From CADCUY01 sp964242735 (GTDB lineage Bacteria > Actinomycetota > Actinomycetes > Actinomycetales > Quadrisphaeraceae), in assembly GCA_964242735.1 (NCBI GenBank), contig CAXTAK010000006.1, positions 1-64,000 of the forward strand: a DNA stretch of 64,000 nt. The letters are read 5' to 3'. This document shows positions 43,646 through 53,051 of the stretch, piece by piece. A program made the translations under genes and the position numbers. The notes below the pieces were generated by a model that saw only the letters and a list, made by a program, of their open reading frames with translations, had not been told where the DNA came from and did not search any database. The stretch's first letter is position 1, and each line of letters opens with the position of its first letter.

Positions 43646-45568
43646 TCACTCCACCTTCAGGGCCTCGTACTCGGCGGCCAGGGCGAACAGCTCCCGGTAC
43701 GCGTCGCCGGCCCCGGTGGTGTCACCGGCGGCCTCCAGTCGCTGCGCGACCCCGCGCTGGTGGGCCTGGCGGCGCAACAGGTCGCGCGAGCGCACCCCGC
43801 GCAGCAGACCCTCGGCCAGGCGGGTGGTGGCCTCCTCCCCGGTGACGGGCAGGGGTCCGACCGCGAGGCGCTGCACGAGGGGCCCGAGGGTCTCCCCGGC
43901 GGCCTCCCGCAACCGCTCGGCCCACCCGGCCGGGTCCGCCGCCCCGGTGGCGGCCCCCCCGAAGGCCCGGATGACGTCGTGCACCGCCCGGTGCGCGGGG
44001 ACGGCGAAGGCCTCCGGGCCCAGGTCGTCCACACCCGCCGGGGCCAGGGCCGGGGACTGCACGAGCACCGCCAGCAGCTGCTGCTCCGCGCGGGCCAGCG
44101 GGTCGTCCGGCGCGCGCTGCTGCGCGGGCTGCGCCGGCTCACCCGCCCGCGGGCCCTCACCGGGGCGCTGCGCGGCGCGGTCGTGCTCACCCGGTCGACC
44201 GGCCTGGGCGGGCTGGGCGGCGCGAGCGGCCTGCGCGGGTGAGGGCGCCTGGGCGACGGCGCGGCGCACGGGCTCCACGTCCATCCCGAGCCACCCGGCG
44301 AGCTGCCGGCTGTACTCCGGGCGCAGGGACCGGTCGCGGATCGCGGCGACCACGGGGGCGGCCACCCGCAGCGCCTGCACCCGCCCCTCGGCGGTCTCCA
44401 GGTCGTAGCGCGCCAGGCGCGAGCGGATCGCGAACTCGAACAGCGGCCGCCGGCCCGCCACCAGGTCCACCACCGCCTGATCACCGCGCTGCTGGCGCAG
44501 CTCGCAGGGGTCCATGCCGTCGGGCTGGACGGCGATGTAGGTCTGGGCGACGAAGCGCTGGTCGTCCTCGAAGGCCCGCAGGGCGGCCTTCTGGCCGGCC
44601 TCGTCGCCGTCGAAGGTGAAGATGACCTCCCCGGCGGCGTCGTCGGCGGTGAAGCGGCGCACCACCGCGGCGTGCTCGGCCCCGAAGGCGGTGCCGCAGG
44701 TGGCCACCGCCGTGCCCACCCCGGCCAGGTGGCAGGCCATCACGTCGGTGTAGCCCTCGACGACGACGACCTGGCGGGCGCGGGCGACCTCCTTCTTGGC
44801 GAGGTCGAGGCCGTAGAGCACGCTCGACTTCCGGTACAGGGGGGTCTCGGGGGTGTTGAGGTACTTCGGGCCCTGGTCGTCGTCCATCAGCTTGCGGGCG
44901 CCGAAGCCGATGGTCAGCCCCGTGGGGTCGCGGATGGGCCACACCAGCCGGCCGCGGAAGCGGTCGTAGGGCCCCCGGGACCCGTCGCCCCCGCGGGAGG
45001 CGAGCCCAGCGGTGACGACCTCCTCGTCGGTGAAGCCCTTGCCGCGCAGGTGCTTGACCAGGGAGTCCCACCCGGCGGGCGCGAAGCCGACGCCGAACCG
45101 CTCCGCCGCGGCCCGCTTGAAGCCCCGCTCGACCAGGAAGCGCCGACCCACCTCGGCGCCGGGGGTGGACAGCTGGGCGCCGTAGAACTCCGCCGACACC
45201 CGGTGGGCGTCGAGCAGGCGCTGACGGCGTCCGACGTCCTGCGCGGTGCGCGGCCCGCCGCCGTCCTCGTAGCGCAGCTGGTGCCCGATCGCGGTGGCGC
45301 ACCGCTCGACCGCCTCGACGAAGGTGAGCCCGTCGGTCTTCATGAGGAAGGAGTAGACGTCCCCGCCCTCCCCGCACCCGAAGCAGTGGTACATGCCCAC
45401 CGCAGGGCGCACGGTGAACGACGGGGAGCGCTCGTCGTGGAAGGGGCACAGGCCCTTCAGGGACCCCGCGCCCGCGGTCTTGAGCGTCACGTGCTCACCG
45501 ACGACCTCGTCGATGCGGGTGCGCTCGCGCACCAGGGCGACGTCCTCGTTCCGGATGCGCCCCGCCAC
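43646..45568 (-). CDS. dnaG: DNA primase
   Basis: A 640-aa primase that makes RNA primers at the replication fork. The zinc-binding domain has CPFHDERSPSF and YHCFGCGEGGDV. The catalytic TOPRIM core has VVVVEGYTDVMA (Glu) and TFDGDEAGQKAA (Asp-x-Asp). A 70-residue Gln/Pro/Ala-rich linker precedes the helical DnaB-interaction domain (from about 480). GTG 45566-45568 is the usual N terminus (VAGRIRNEDV). Length is normal for actinobacteria. Confidence 0.96.
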   Translation of the reverse strand: MAGRIRNEDVALVRERTRIDEVVGEHVTLKTAGAGSLKGLCPFHDERSPSFTVRPAVGMYHCFGCGEGGDVYSFLMKTDGLTFVEAVERCATAIGHQLRYEDGGGPRTAQDVGRRQRLLDAHRVSAEFYGAQLSTPGAEVGRRFLVERGFKRAAAERFGVGFAPAGWDSLVKHLRGKGFTDEEVVTAGLASRGGDGSRGPYDRFRGRLVWPIRDPTGLTIGFGARKLMDDDQGPKYLNTPETPLYRKSSVLYGLDLAKKEVARARQVVVVEGYTDVMACHLAGVGTAVATCGTAFGAEHAAVVRRFTADDAAGEVIFTFDGDEAGQKAALRAFEDDQRFVAQTYIAVQPDGMDPCELRQQRGDQAVVDLVAGRRPLFEFAIRSRLARYDLETAEGRVQALRVAAPVVAAIRDRSLRPEYSRQLAGWLGMDVEPVRRAVAQAPSPAQAARAAQPAQAGRPGEHDRAAQRPGEGPRAGEPAQPAQQRAPDDPLARAEQQLLAVLVQSPALAPAGVDDLGPEAFAVPAHRAVHDVIRAFGGAATGAADPAGWAERLREAAGETLGPLVQRLAVGPLPVTGEEATTRLAEGLLRGVRSRDLLRRQAHQRGVAQRLEAAGDTTGAGDAYRELFALAAEYEALKVE

Positions 45569-45663
45569 GACCGGGCAGTGTAGGTCGCGGCCCCGACACG
45601 CCCCGGGCTCGTGCACACCCCTCGCTGCGAGCCCGCGCGGCGCCCGCGCGGGAGGATGCGCGG

Positions 45664-47193
45664 GTGAGCCTGTTCTCCCGCACGTCCCTGCGAGCGTCCC
45701 TCGGCGCGCTGTGGCCGCTGGCATGGCCCCCGTCGCGGGCCCAGTGGGTCGCCGGGGCGCTGGTGGCCGGTGACCTGTCGCTGCGGGCGTGGGCCCTGGC
45801 GGCGGTGCCGCGCAACCGCCGCCCCAGCTCGGCGCTGGCGTGGCTGCTGGCGGTCAACCTCATCCCCTACGCCGGTCCGCTGGCCTTCGCCGTCATCGGG
45901 TACCCGGACCTGCCGCGGGCCCGGCGCGAGAAGCAGCGTCGGATGGACGAGCTGCTCCACGAGCGCACGATCACCACCACGGAGGTCGCCGAGCACCGCA
46001 CCCGCCCGCCGTGGCTGGTGCCGGTGACCCGGATGAACCGCCACCTCGGCGCGATGCCCTTCCTGGGCGGCAACACCGCCTCACTGCACCCCGGCGGCGT
46101 GGCGACCCTGGCGGCGATGGCTGCGGAGGTCGACCGCGCGCAGCGCTACGTGCACGCGGAGTTCTACCTGTTCGAGCTCGACGAGGACTCCGCGCCGTTC
46201 TTCGCCGCCCTGGGCGCGGCGGTGGAGCGCGGGGTGGTGGTCAGGGTGCTCTTCGACCACCTCGCGTCGCTGCGCTCACCCGGGTACGCGGCCACCCGGG
46301 CGGAGCTGACGCGGCTCGGGGTCTCCTGGCAGCTCATGCTGCCCCTGCAGCCCCTGCGGGGCCGGTTCCAGCGGATCGACCTGCGCAACCACCGCAAGCT
46401 GCTCGTCGTCGACGGGGTGGTGGGGTGGACGGGCTCGCAGAACCTGATCTCCCCCGGGTACAACAAGCGCGCGTACGCCCGCCGCGGGCTGCGCTGGGTC
46501 GACCTGGTGGCGCGCTTCGAGGGCCCGGTCGTCGCGGAGCTGGACGCGGTGTTCATCACCGACTGGTACTCCGAGACCGACGAGCTGCTGCCGCTGGGCG
46601 AGCGGTCGGGCCCGGTGGTCCACCCCGATGCCGACGAGGGCGACCTCGACTGCCAGGTCGTCCCCAGCGGCCCCGGCTTCGCGGGGGAGAACAACCTCAA
46701 GCTGTTCACCTCCCTGCTGCACTCCGCGCAGCGCGAGGTGGTGCTGACCACGCCGTACTTCGTGCCCGACGAGTCGCTGCTCGCCGCGGTCACCACCGCC
46801 GCGGAGCGCGGCCTGTCCGTGGAGCTGTTCGTGTGCGAGGAGGGCGACCAGTGGCTGGTGCACCACGCGCAGTGCTCGTACTACGAGGCGCTGCTGCGCG
46901 CAGGGGTGCGCATCTGGCTGTACCCCGCCCCCTCCGTGCTGCACGCGAAGCACCTCAGCGTGGACGGGGAGATCGCCGTCATCGGGTCCTCCAACATGGA
47001 CATCCGCTCCTTCACCCTGAACCTGGAGGTGAGCGTGATGGTGCGCGGGACCGCCTTCGTGGAGGAGCTCGCCGCTGTGCAGCGGGAGTACCGCGCCCGC
47101 AGCCGGGAGCTGACCCTGCAGGAGTGGTCGCGGCGCTCGCGGCGCCGGCGGGTGCTCGACGACATCGCGGGCCTGACCTCGGCCCTGCAGTGA
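45664..47193 (+). CDS. cls: cardiolipin synthase (phospholipase D family)
   Basis: A 509-aa membrane enzyme joining two phosphatidylglycerol molecules. Two N-terminal helices (LAWLLAVNLIPYAGPLAFAV) anchor it. The two HKD motifs are NHRKLLVVDGVVGWTGSQN (about 240) and LHAKHLSVDGEIAVIGSSN (about 425), each with the catalytic His and Lys. The start is GTG 45664. It is divergent from dnaG and convergent with dgt. Confidence 0.93.
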   Translation: MSLFSRTSLRASLGALWPLAWPPSRAQWVAGALVAGDLSLRAWALAAVPRNRRPSSALAWLLAVNLIPYAGPLAFAVIGYPDLPRARREKQRRMDELLHERTITTTEVAEHRTRPPWLVPVTRMNRHLGAMPFLGGNTASLHPGGVATLAAMAAEVDRAQRYVHAEFYLFELDEDSAPFFAALGAAVERGVVVRVLFDHLASLRSPGYAATRAELTRLGVSWQLMLPLQPLRGRFQRIDLRNHRKLLVVDGVVGWTGSQNLISPGYNKRAYARRGLRWVDLVARFEGPVVAELDAVFITDWYSETDELLPLGERSGPVVHPDADEGDLDCQVVPSGPGFAGENNLKLFTSLLHSAQREVVLTTPYFVPDESLLAAVTTAAERGLSVELFVCEEGDQWLVHHAQCSYYEALLRAGVRIWLYPAPSVLHAKHLSVDGEIAVIGSSNMDIRSFTLNLEVSVMVRGTAFVEELAAVQREYRARSRELTLQEWSRRSRRRRVLDDIAGLTSALQ

Positions 47194-47200
47194 CGACGGT

Positions 47201-47264
47201 GCCGTGACCGCAGGGCCGTGACCGCAGGGCCGTGACCGCAGGGCCGTGACTGCAGGGCCGTGAC
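47201..47264. repeat. 14-bp tandem repeat
   Basis: Four copies of GCCGTGACCGCAGG (the fourth with C to T at position 9) plus eight bases of a fifth copy, directly after the cls stop. The units are in tandem without spacers, so this is a small satellite and not a CRISPR array. Confidence 0.9.
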
Positions 47265-47274
47265 GACGGCCCGG

Positions 47275-47315
47275 GCCACGGGGGCGGTGCCCGGACCCCC
47301 CGGTCCACCCGTGGC
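47275..47315. terminator. hairpin between cls and dgt
   Basis: GCCACGGG (47275-47282) pairs with CCCGTGGC (47308-47315), with a G/C-rich inner part that can pair further. It lies between two convergent genes and touches the dgt stop. Probable bidirectional terminator without a T-tract. Confidence 0.4.
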
Positions 47316-48592
47316 TACGGGGCCCGTGCCGCCGCGCGGGAGCGCTCCCACCACGTCAGGGCGCTGGCGTCGGTGAGGGAGGCCACCTGGTCCACGACCA
47401 CCCGCAGCCGCCCCGCGTCGTCGGCGGCGGCGGCGTGGTCGGCGGCGAAGGGCACCTCGAGGAGCTCGGGGCGCTCGGTGAGCGCGGCGAGCAGGTCGCG
47501 CAGCAGCTCCTGCTGGCGCTGGTAGACCGGCAGGCGGTCCAGCGCCGACATCACGAACACCGCGGCGACAGCCTTCAGGGCGGTGATCTCCACGGCAGTG
47601 GAGCGGGGCACCACGAGGTCGCCCCCGTAGCGCGTCAGGCGCCCGGGGCCGGTCGCGGCGCGGGTGGCCAGCTGCACCGCGCTGCACGAGCGGCCGATGA
47701 GCTGGCTCGTCAGGTCCTTCAGGCCCGCGAGCGCGGCGCGACTGCCGTCGAAGCCGGTGACCCACCCCCGCACCGCGGCCAGCGCGTCGAGCGCGGCGCC
47801 GACCTCGTCGTCGGTGGCGTCGGGCAGGTGGGCGCGCACCGCCGCGCAGACCAGCCGGCGGCGCCCGGGGTCGGCGAGGTCGCTGAGGTCGAGGCGCTGC
47901 GCGACGACGGCGTCCTCGACGTCGTGGACGCTGTAGGCGATGTCGTCGGCGAGGTCCATCACCTGCGCCTCCAGGCACCGCCGACCCGGCGGGGCGCCCT
48001 CGCGCAGCCACGCGAAGGCCGCCGCGTCGCCCGCCGGCCCCGCGTAGACCCCGAACTTGCCGGTGGCGCCGCGGGGGTCCGCGTCCGCCGGCCACGGGTA
48101 CTTCGTGGCGGCGTCGAGGCTCGCCCTGGTCAGGTTCAGGCCCGCGGCGCGGCCCGTGCCGGGCTCGACCACCTTCGGCTCCAGCCGGGTCAGCAGCCGC
48201 AGGGTCTGGGCGTTGCCCTCGAAGCCGCCGATGCCCGCCGCGACCTCCGCCAGCACTGCCTCCCCGTTGTGCCCGAACGGGGGGTGCCCGAGGTCGTGCG
48301 CGAGGCAGGCCGTGTCGACGACATCGGGGTCGCACCCGAGGGAGTCGGCGAGCTCGCGGCCGACCTGCGCGACCTCCAGGCTGTGGGTCAGGCGGGTGCG
48401 CGCGAAGTCCCCGTCGCCGGGTGCGACGACCTGGGTCTTCGCGCCGAGACGGCGCAGCCCCGAGGAGTGGAGCACCCGGGCGCGGTCGCGCGCGAAGTCC
48501 CCGCGCGCTGAGCTCTTCGGGGGCTCCGGCACCATGCGGGCGCGGTCAGCGGGGGTGTACCCGTCGCCGTGACCGTCGCTGTGCCGGCCCAC
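47315..48592 (-). CDS. dgt: deoxyguanosinetriphosphate triphosphohydrolase-like protein
   Basis: A 425-aa HD-domain enzyme expected to split dNTPs into nucleoside and triphosphate. The metal-binding residues are in RLTHSLEVAQVG and LAHDLGHPPFGHNGE, with a later Asp in MDLADDIAYSVHD. GTG 48590-48592 lies just after the dusB stop, with GAGGG before it, so the two form an operon. The dnaG-dgt-dusB-glyS order is common in actinobacteria. Confidence 0.93.
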   Translation of the reverse strand: MGRHSDGHGDGYTPADRARMVPEPPKSSARGDFARDRARVLHSSGLRRLGAKTQVVAPGDGDFARTRLTHSLEVAQVGRELADSLGCDPDVVDTACLAHDLGHPPFGHNGEAVLAEVAAGIGGFEGNAQTLRLLTRLEPKVVEPGTGRAAGLNLTRASLDAATKYPWPADADPRGATGKFGVYAGPAGDAAAFAWLREGAPPGRRCLEAQVMDLADDIAYSVHDVEDAVVAQRLDLSDLADPGRRRLVCAAVRAHLPDATDDEVGAALDALAAVRGWVTGFDGSRAALAGLKDLTSQLIGRSCSAVQLATRAATGPGRLTRYGGDLVVPRSTAVEITALKAVAAVFVMSALDRLPVYQRQQELLRDLLAALTERPELLEVPFAADHAAAADDAGRLRVVVDQVASLTDASALTWWERSRAAARAP

Positions 48593-48594
48593 CC

Positions 48595-49803
48595 TCAGCC
48601 CCCGCTCGTGGCCGGCGCGAGCTCCCCGACCGCCACCGCCGCCGCCGCGGGGCTGCCCGGGACCAGGTCGTGGTCGTCGAGCCACCCCTCCGGGAGCGCC
48701 ACCCGGGGGGTGGAGGAGGTGCGCCCCCGCGAGCCCTCCGCGGCGGCCCCGGGGTGGGGCTGGGCGTGGTCCAGCTCGGCGAGGGCGGCGTCGAGCTCGG
48801 AGAGGGTGTCGACGAGGGCGAGGCGGGCGCGCAGGTCGCCGCCGACGGCGTAGCCCTTGAGGTACCAGGCCACGTGCTTGCGGATGTCGCGGCAGCCGCG
48901 CTGCTCGTCGCCGTGGTGGTCCACGAGCAGCGCCGCGTGGCGGGCCAGCACCGCGGCGACCACCCCGAGCCCGGGCCGGGCCGGCGCCGCGGCGCCCTCA
49001 CCGGCGAAGGCGGCGGCGAGGTCGGCGAACAGCCAGGGCCGGCCGAGGCAGCCGCGACCGACGACGACCCCGTCGCAACCCGTGGCGGCGACCATGGCCA
49101 GGGCGTCGGCGGCGGAGAACACGTCACCGTTGCCGAGCACCGGGATGCTGGTCACCGCCTCCTTCAGGTCGGCGATGGCCGACCAGTCGGCGTGCCCGGA
49201 GTAGTACTGGCGGGCGGTGCGGGCGTGCAGGGCGACCGCCGCGACGCCCTCGGCCTCGGCGATGCGCCCGGCGGTGAGGTGGGTGAGGTGGTCGGCGTCG
49301 ATGCCGGTGCGCATCTTCACGGTCACCGGCACCCCCGCCGGGGAGGCTGCGGTGACCGCGGCGCGCACCACCTGGGTGAACAGCTGCGTCTTCCAGGGCA
49401 GCGCCGCGCCCCCGCCGCGGCGGGTGACCTTCGCCACGGGGCAGCCGAAGTTGAGGTCGACGTGGTCGGCGCGGTCCTCCTCCACCAGCAGGCGCACCGC
49501 GGCGCCGACCGTGGCCGGGTCCACCCCGTACAGCTGCACGCTGCGCGGGGTGGCGCCCACCTCGTGGGTGATGAGGCGGAAGGACTCCGGGGAGCGCTCG
49601 ACCAGGGCGCGGGAGGTGACCATCTCGGAGACGAAGACCCCCGCGCCGTGCTCGCGGCACAGCCGGCGGAACGGGGCGTTGGTGATCCCCGCCATCGGGG
49701 CCAGGACCACGGGGGTCGCGATGGTGTGCGGGCCGATCACCAGGGGGGGCAGCACGGCCGTCGCCGCCGGGGGGGCTGCCGGCTCGGCCAGGGTGCTCGT
49801 CAC
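48595..49803 (-). CDS. dusB: tRNA-dihydrouridine synthase
   Basis: A 402-aa FMN enzyme reducing uridines in the tRNA D-loop. The TIM-barrel signatures are VLAPMAGITNAPFRRLC, HVDLNFGCPVAKVTRRGGG with the proton-donating Cys, VLGNGDVFS and GRGCLGRPWLF. The C-terminal helical domain (VAWYLKGYAVGGDLR) binds tRNA. GTG 49801-49803 is the start. The last 60 residues are variable. It sits immediately upstream of dgt. Confidence 0.93.
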   Translation of the reverse strand: MTSTLAEPAAPPAATAVLPPLVIGPHTIATPVVLAPMAGITNAPFRRLCREHGAGVFVSEMVTSRALVERSPESFRLITHEVGATPRSVQLYGVDPATVGAAVRLLVEEDRADHVDLNFGCPVAKVTRRGGGAALPWKTQLFTQVVRAAVTAASPAGVPVTVKMRTGIDADHLTHLTAGRIAEAEGVAAVALHARTARQYYSGHADWSAIADLKEAVTSIPVLGNGDVFSAADALAMVAATGCDGVVVGRGCLGRPWLFADLAAAFAGEGAAAPARPGLGVVAAVLARHAALLVDHHGDEQRGCRDIRKHVAWYLKGYAVGGDLRARLALVDTLSELDAALAELDHAQPHPGAAAEGSRGRTSSTPRVALPEGWLDDHDLVPGSPAAAAVAVGELAPATSGG

Positions 49804-49886
49804 GTCCTCATCGTCCCACCCGCGCCGGCACCGCATCCGGCGGCGGGCTGCGCCGCGGCCCGGTCTCGGTGCCGGCGGTGGGTGGT

Positions 49887-50585
49887 TCAGGTGCTGGTGG
49901 TGGTGCGCTGCGCGGACAGCTCGGTGAGCACCGCGCGGTCCAGGCGCTCGGCGTCCTCCTCGGCGAGGTCGACGAAGCGCACGGCGAGCTCGCCGAGCTC
50001 GGGATCCACCCGCAGCACCTCCGCGCCGGCGGTGATCGTCTCGTCCTGCCCGACGACGACCTCGATCTCGACGAGGACCACCCCCCCGACCCCGCCCACC
50101 GCACCCTCGAGGGAGGCGGCGGGCATGCTCAGGCGGGCCCCGGTCCTGGACAGGTCCACCGTGCGCGCCTCGCGCACGGGCCGCAGCTCCCGCGCCTCGA
50201 GGCTGACCCTTGCGGTCCGCACGGTCTGCACGCGCGGCGCGGTGCGGCGACGCTCGTCGGCGATGGCCAGCATCCCGGTCAGCGTGACGCCCGCGCCGCC
50301 GACCTCTGCGGCAGCCACCCCCTCGAGGACGGTCACGCCCTCGTCCGAGGTCACGCTGGCCCACACGCGCTGCCCGGCGAGCGCCTCGACGTCCTCGCGG
50401 GCCAGGACGATGCTCGCGGTGGCCACCAGACCGGCCGGGCCGGAGCTCCAGGAGCTGAGGGCGCCGGTGCGCTCGGAGCCGCTGGTCACGGGCAGCAGCA
50501 CCACGACAGCACCGACCGGCGGGACGACGGGGGGCACCTCTATGTCAAGCACAGCGGAACGGTAACTGCGCAGCGTGACCGACAT
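49887..50585 (-). CDS. PilZ domain protein
   Basis: A 232-aa protein with an N-terminal beta-rich part (about 1-95) of the YcgR-like type. A PilZ domain follows, with the c-di-GMP contact motifs RRRTAPR and, some 40 residues later, DLSRTGARLSMP (D-x-S-x-x-G). Such proteins sense cyclic di-GMP. No cyclase or motility gene lies nearby. The start is uncertain: ATG 50583-50585 is used, ATG 50628-50630 is an alternative. Confidence 0.78.
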   Translation of the reverse strand: MSVTLRSYRSAVLDIEVPPVVPPVGAVVVLLPVTSGSERTGALSSWSSGPAGLVATASIVLAREDVEALAGQRVWASVTSDEGVTVLEGVAAAEVGGAGVTLTGMLAIADERRRTAPRVQTVRTARVSLEARELRPVREARTVDLSRTGARLSMPAASLEGAVGGVGGVVLVEIEVVVGQDETITAGAEVLRVDPELGELAVRFVDLAEEDAERLDRAVLTELSAQRTTTST

Positions 50586-50766
50586 GGGCCAGATGGGTGA
50601 TGAACGTCGACGACGAGTGAACCATGGCACGCTCCCTCCGCCATCCCGCTCGCACCTCTTCGCCCGCGCATCGTCACGCGTTCAGTGCGCTCTGACCCGT
50701 TCCGCCCGGTCTGACCTCTGCTACCGCGATGACGAACGCCCCGGGGCGCATCGGACGGAGGCCGGC

Positions 50767-52442
50767 GTGAGCGGTGTCGGGCGCAGCAGGTGGCGGGCAG
50801 CAGCGGTCGTGCTGCCCGTGGTGGGGGCGATGGCCGCAGCACCGGTGGCAGTGGCGAACGGGGGTGACCGCGACCGGGAGGGCGACCGCCAGCGGAACGG
50901 CAACATGATCTTCATCCACCCGGACGGTGCGGACGCCGCGATCTACGAGGCGTCGCGGATCTGCTGGGAGGGCCCCGACGGCGTGACGAACTGGGACCGG
51001 CTGGCGGTCTCGGTCAACTACCGCGGTCACGCCTCCGACGCCCTGACGACGTCCTCCAACGGCGGGGCGACCACCCACGCCTTCGGGTCCAAGACCGACA
51101 CGACCGGCTCCTTCGGCACCGACGCCGGCGGGGAGGAACCGCGGCCTTCCTCACCGAGGTCACCGAGCGCACCGACGCCTCCGCCCTGGAGATCGCCCGG
51201 CAGCTCGTGCAGGGCCGTCCCGGCTTCGACGACGACGCCGACCCGGTGGTCATCATGGGCGGCGGCGAGGACCTCTTCTTCCCCACCGGCACCCCCGTCT
51301 GCTCGGCCGCCCAGGTGTCGTCCGCGCTGGCCGCGACGACGCCGGTCCCGTCCATCCCGGCCTCGTGCGTGGTCCACCGCCCCGCGGGCGACGCGATCGA
51401 CGCGAACGGGCCGTCCGCGACCGGGGGGCTGCGCACCGACGGGCTCGACCTGGCCCAGGCCGCGGTCGACGAGGGGTGCACCCTCGTCCGCACCCGCGCC
51501 GACTTCGAGGCCCTCGGCGCGGCCGTCGAGACCGGGCGGGTCGACCCGGCCGAGCTGCAGGTGCTCGCCCTGTTCGCGACCCAGGACATCTTCAACGCCC
51601 TGAGCGAGGAGTCGCTCATCGCCCGCGGCCTGGTCGACGAGAGCGTGCCGGCCGACGCGAAGGAGACCGACCTGGTCCTCTACGGCTCCGACCCGGGCAC
51701 CCCGGGCTACCGCCCGTCGACGGCCCCGGAGATGGCGGAGGTCGCCACCACCGTCCTCGAGGCGCACAGCGACGCCGCCGAGCAGCCCTGCGCCACCGTC
51801 TGGGAGGTCGAGGGCACCGACAACCTGGCGAACACCGACGACGCGATCGGCACCCTGGTCGAGGCCCGCTACACCGACCAGATGATCGGCGTGGCCCGTG
51901 AGGCGCTGGACCGCGACGAGGAGACGACCATCCTCACCGCCGCCGACGGCAACGGGGGCGGTCTGCAGGTCGTCCGGTACGACATCGACGAACCGCTGCC
52001 GGCGACCACCGACGTCGACTCCCCCTCGACCCCCGTCGACCCGGGGGCGGCCGACCTGGACGACGACGACACGAACGACGCCTTCATCAACCCCCTCGAC
52101 GGGCGCTACGGGCAGGCCTCGGCGCCCTTCATCGCTGAGCCCGACCAGTCCGGCCAGCGGCTGGCCTTCGGCATCGCCTGGGCCGGCACCGGCGACTGCA
52201 CCGGCGGGGTGGGCAGCCGCGTCGAGGGGCTGGTGGGCGACGAGGTGCGGGCGTCGCTCACCGAGCGCTTCGACAACGTCGACGTCTACCGCGTCGCCTA
52301 CCTGACCCTGTTCGGGGAGGCGCTCGCCCACCCCCAGGGGCAGAACGCCCCCACCCGCGAGGCGGGCCGGGGCGCGGCGGGCACCACGCCCGGCGAGCCG
52401 GACCCGGGCGCCACGGGGCTCCTGCGGCACGCCGCGCGCTGA
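50767..52442 (+). pseudogene. alkaline phosphatase, broken by frameshift and internal loss
   Basis: GTG 50767, with GGAGG five bases upstream, starts a signal peptide and the phosphatase beginning: NMIFIHPDGADAAIYEASR, then the nucleophile region TTSSNGGATTHAFGSK. Around 51125-51140 the reading frame changes. The second frame continues AAFLTEVTERTDASALEIAR, VIMGGGEDLFFP, VWEVEGTDNLANTDDAIG and TAADGNGGGL to the stop at 52442. Between the two parts about 35 residues expected in this family (the 'tG.v.sG...EPGT' segment) are also missing. Both a frameshift and a deletion are needed to explain it, so the product is probably inactive. Confidence 0.65.
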
Positions 52443-52533
52443 CACCGGCGCAGCACGAGGGAACGACGGAGGGCCGTGGCGGGCCAGGGGTGCAGCGGGG
52501 CCGCTGGCCCTGCAGCTCTGCGGCCGCTGACGC

Positions 52534-52890
52534 TCAGACGGCGATGGGGCGCAGCCGCTCGTCGGGCGTCGCGCCGCGGTCGGTCCGACCACCGGTCACG
52601 AGGGTGAGACCCACCGGCGCGCCCGTGGCGTGCACCCCGCTCGACCGGCCCGCCGGCAGCGGGCCCGCGCAGGGCACCGGGGTCACCACCCCGGGCACCA
52701 GCCGCGACCACCCGGAGCCGGTCCAGACGTGGCTGGCCTGAGCGGTCCACCCCTCGCGCACCAGGGTGACCCGCTCGGCGTCGGGGACCATCGGGTCGAG
52801 GTAGAGGTCACCCGGGTGACGGGGGCGGGGTGCGGCGTCGGCGCCACGCTGCGCGGTGTTCACTCCTGTCACACCAAGAGTCACCAGCAC
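52534..52890 (-). CDS. hypothetical protein
   Basis: A 118-aa open frame with no family that I recognise. The middle part (LYLDPMVPDAERVTLVREGW, then ASHVWTGSGWSRLVPG) looks protein-like, with Trp spacing suggesting beta strands, while the ends do not. GTG 52888-52890 is the first start; there is no clear ribosome site. It is convergent with the broken phosphatase gene across a 91-base gap holding a GGGCCAG/CTGGCCC dyad. It may be real, or a fragment. Confidence 0.4.
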   Translation of the reverse strand: MLVTLGVTGVNTAQRGADAAPRPRHPGDLYLDPMVPDAERVTLVREGWTAQASHVWTGSGWSRLVPGVVTPVPCAGPLPAGRSSGVHATGAPVGLTLVTGGRTDRGATPDERLRPIAV

Positions 52891-53051
52891 CTACCACACT
52901 GCGCCGCGCCGGATGACGGCGGCCACGGCGCAGCGGCCGTCCCAGGACGTCGCGGAAGTGGGGGGTCGGCTCCCCCGAGGACGTCCGGCACGCCGGCGGT
53001 GTCGTCGTCGAGCGTCACCGCGCCTCCGCTGTCGGTGAGCCGGTCGCCCCC

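Noticed and set aside
47201..47264. CRISPR-like repeats
   Set aside because: Units are 14 bp and directly adjacent with no spacers, and there are no cas genes. The same applies to the 16-bp repeat at 58449.
50680..50712. Possible PHO box upstream of the alkaline phosphatase
   Set aside because: GTTCAGTGCGC is followed by two 11-base units with only about half of the consensus bases. The match is too weak to list as a site.
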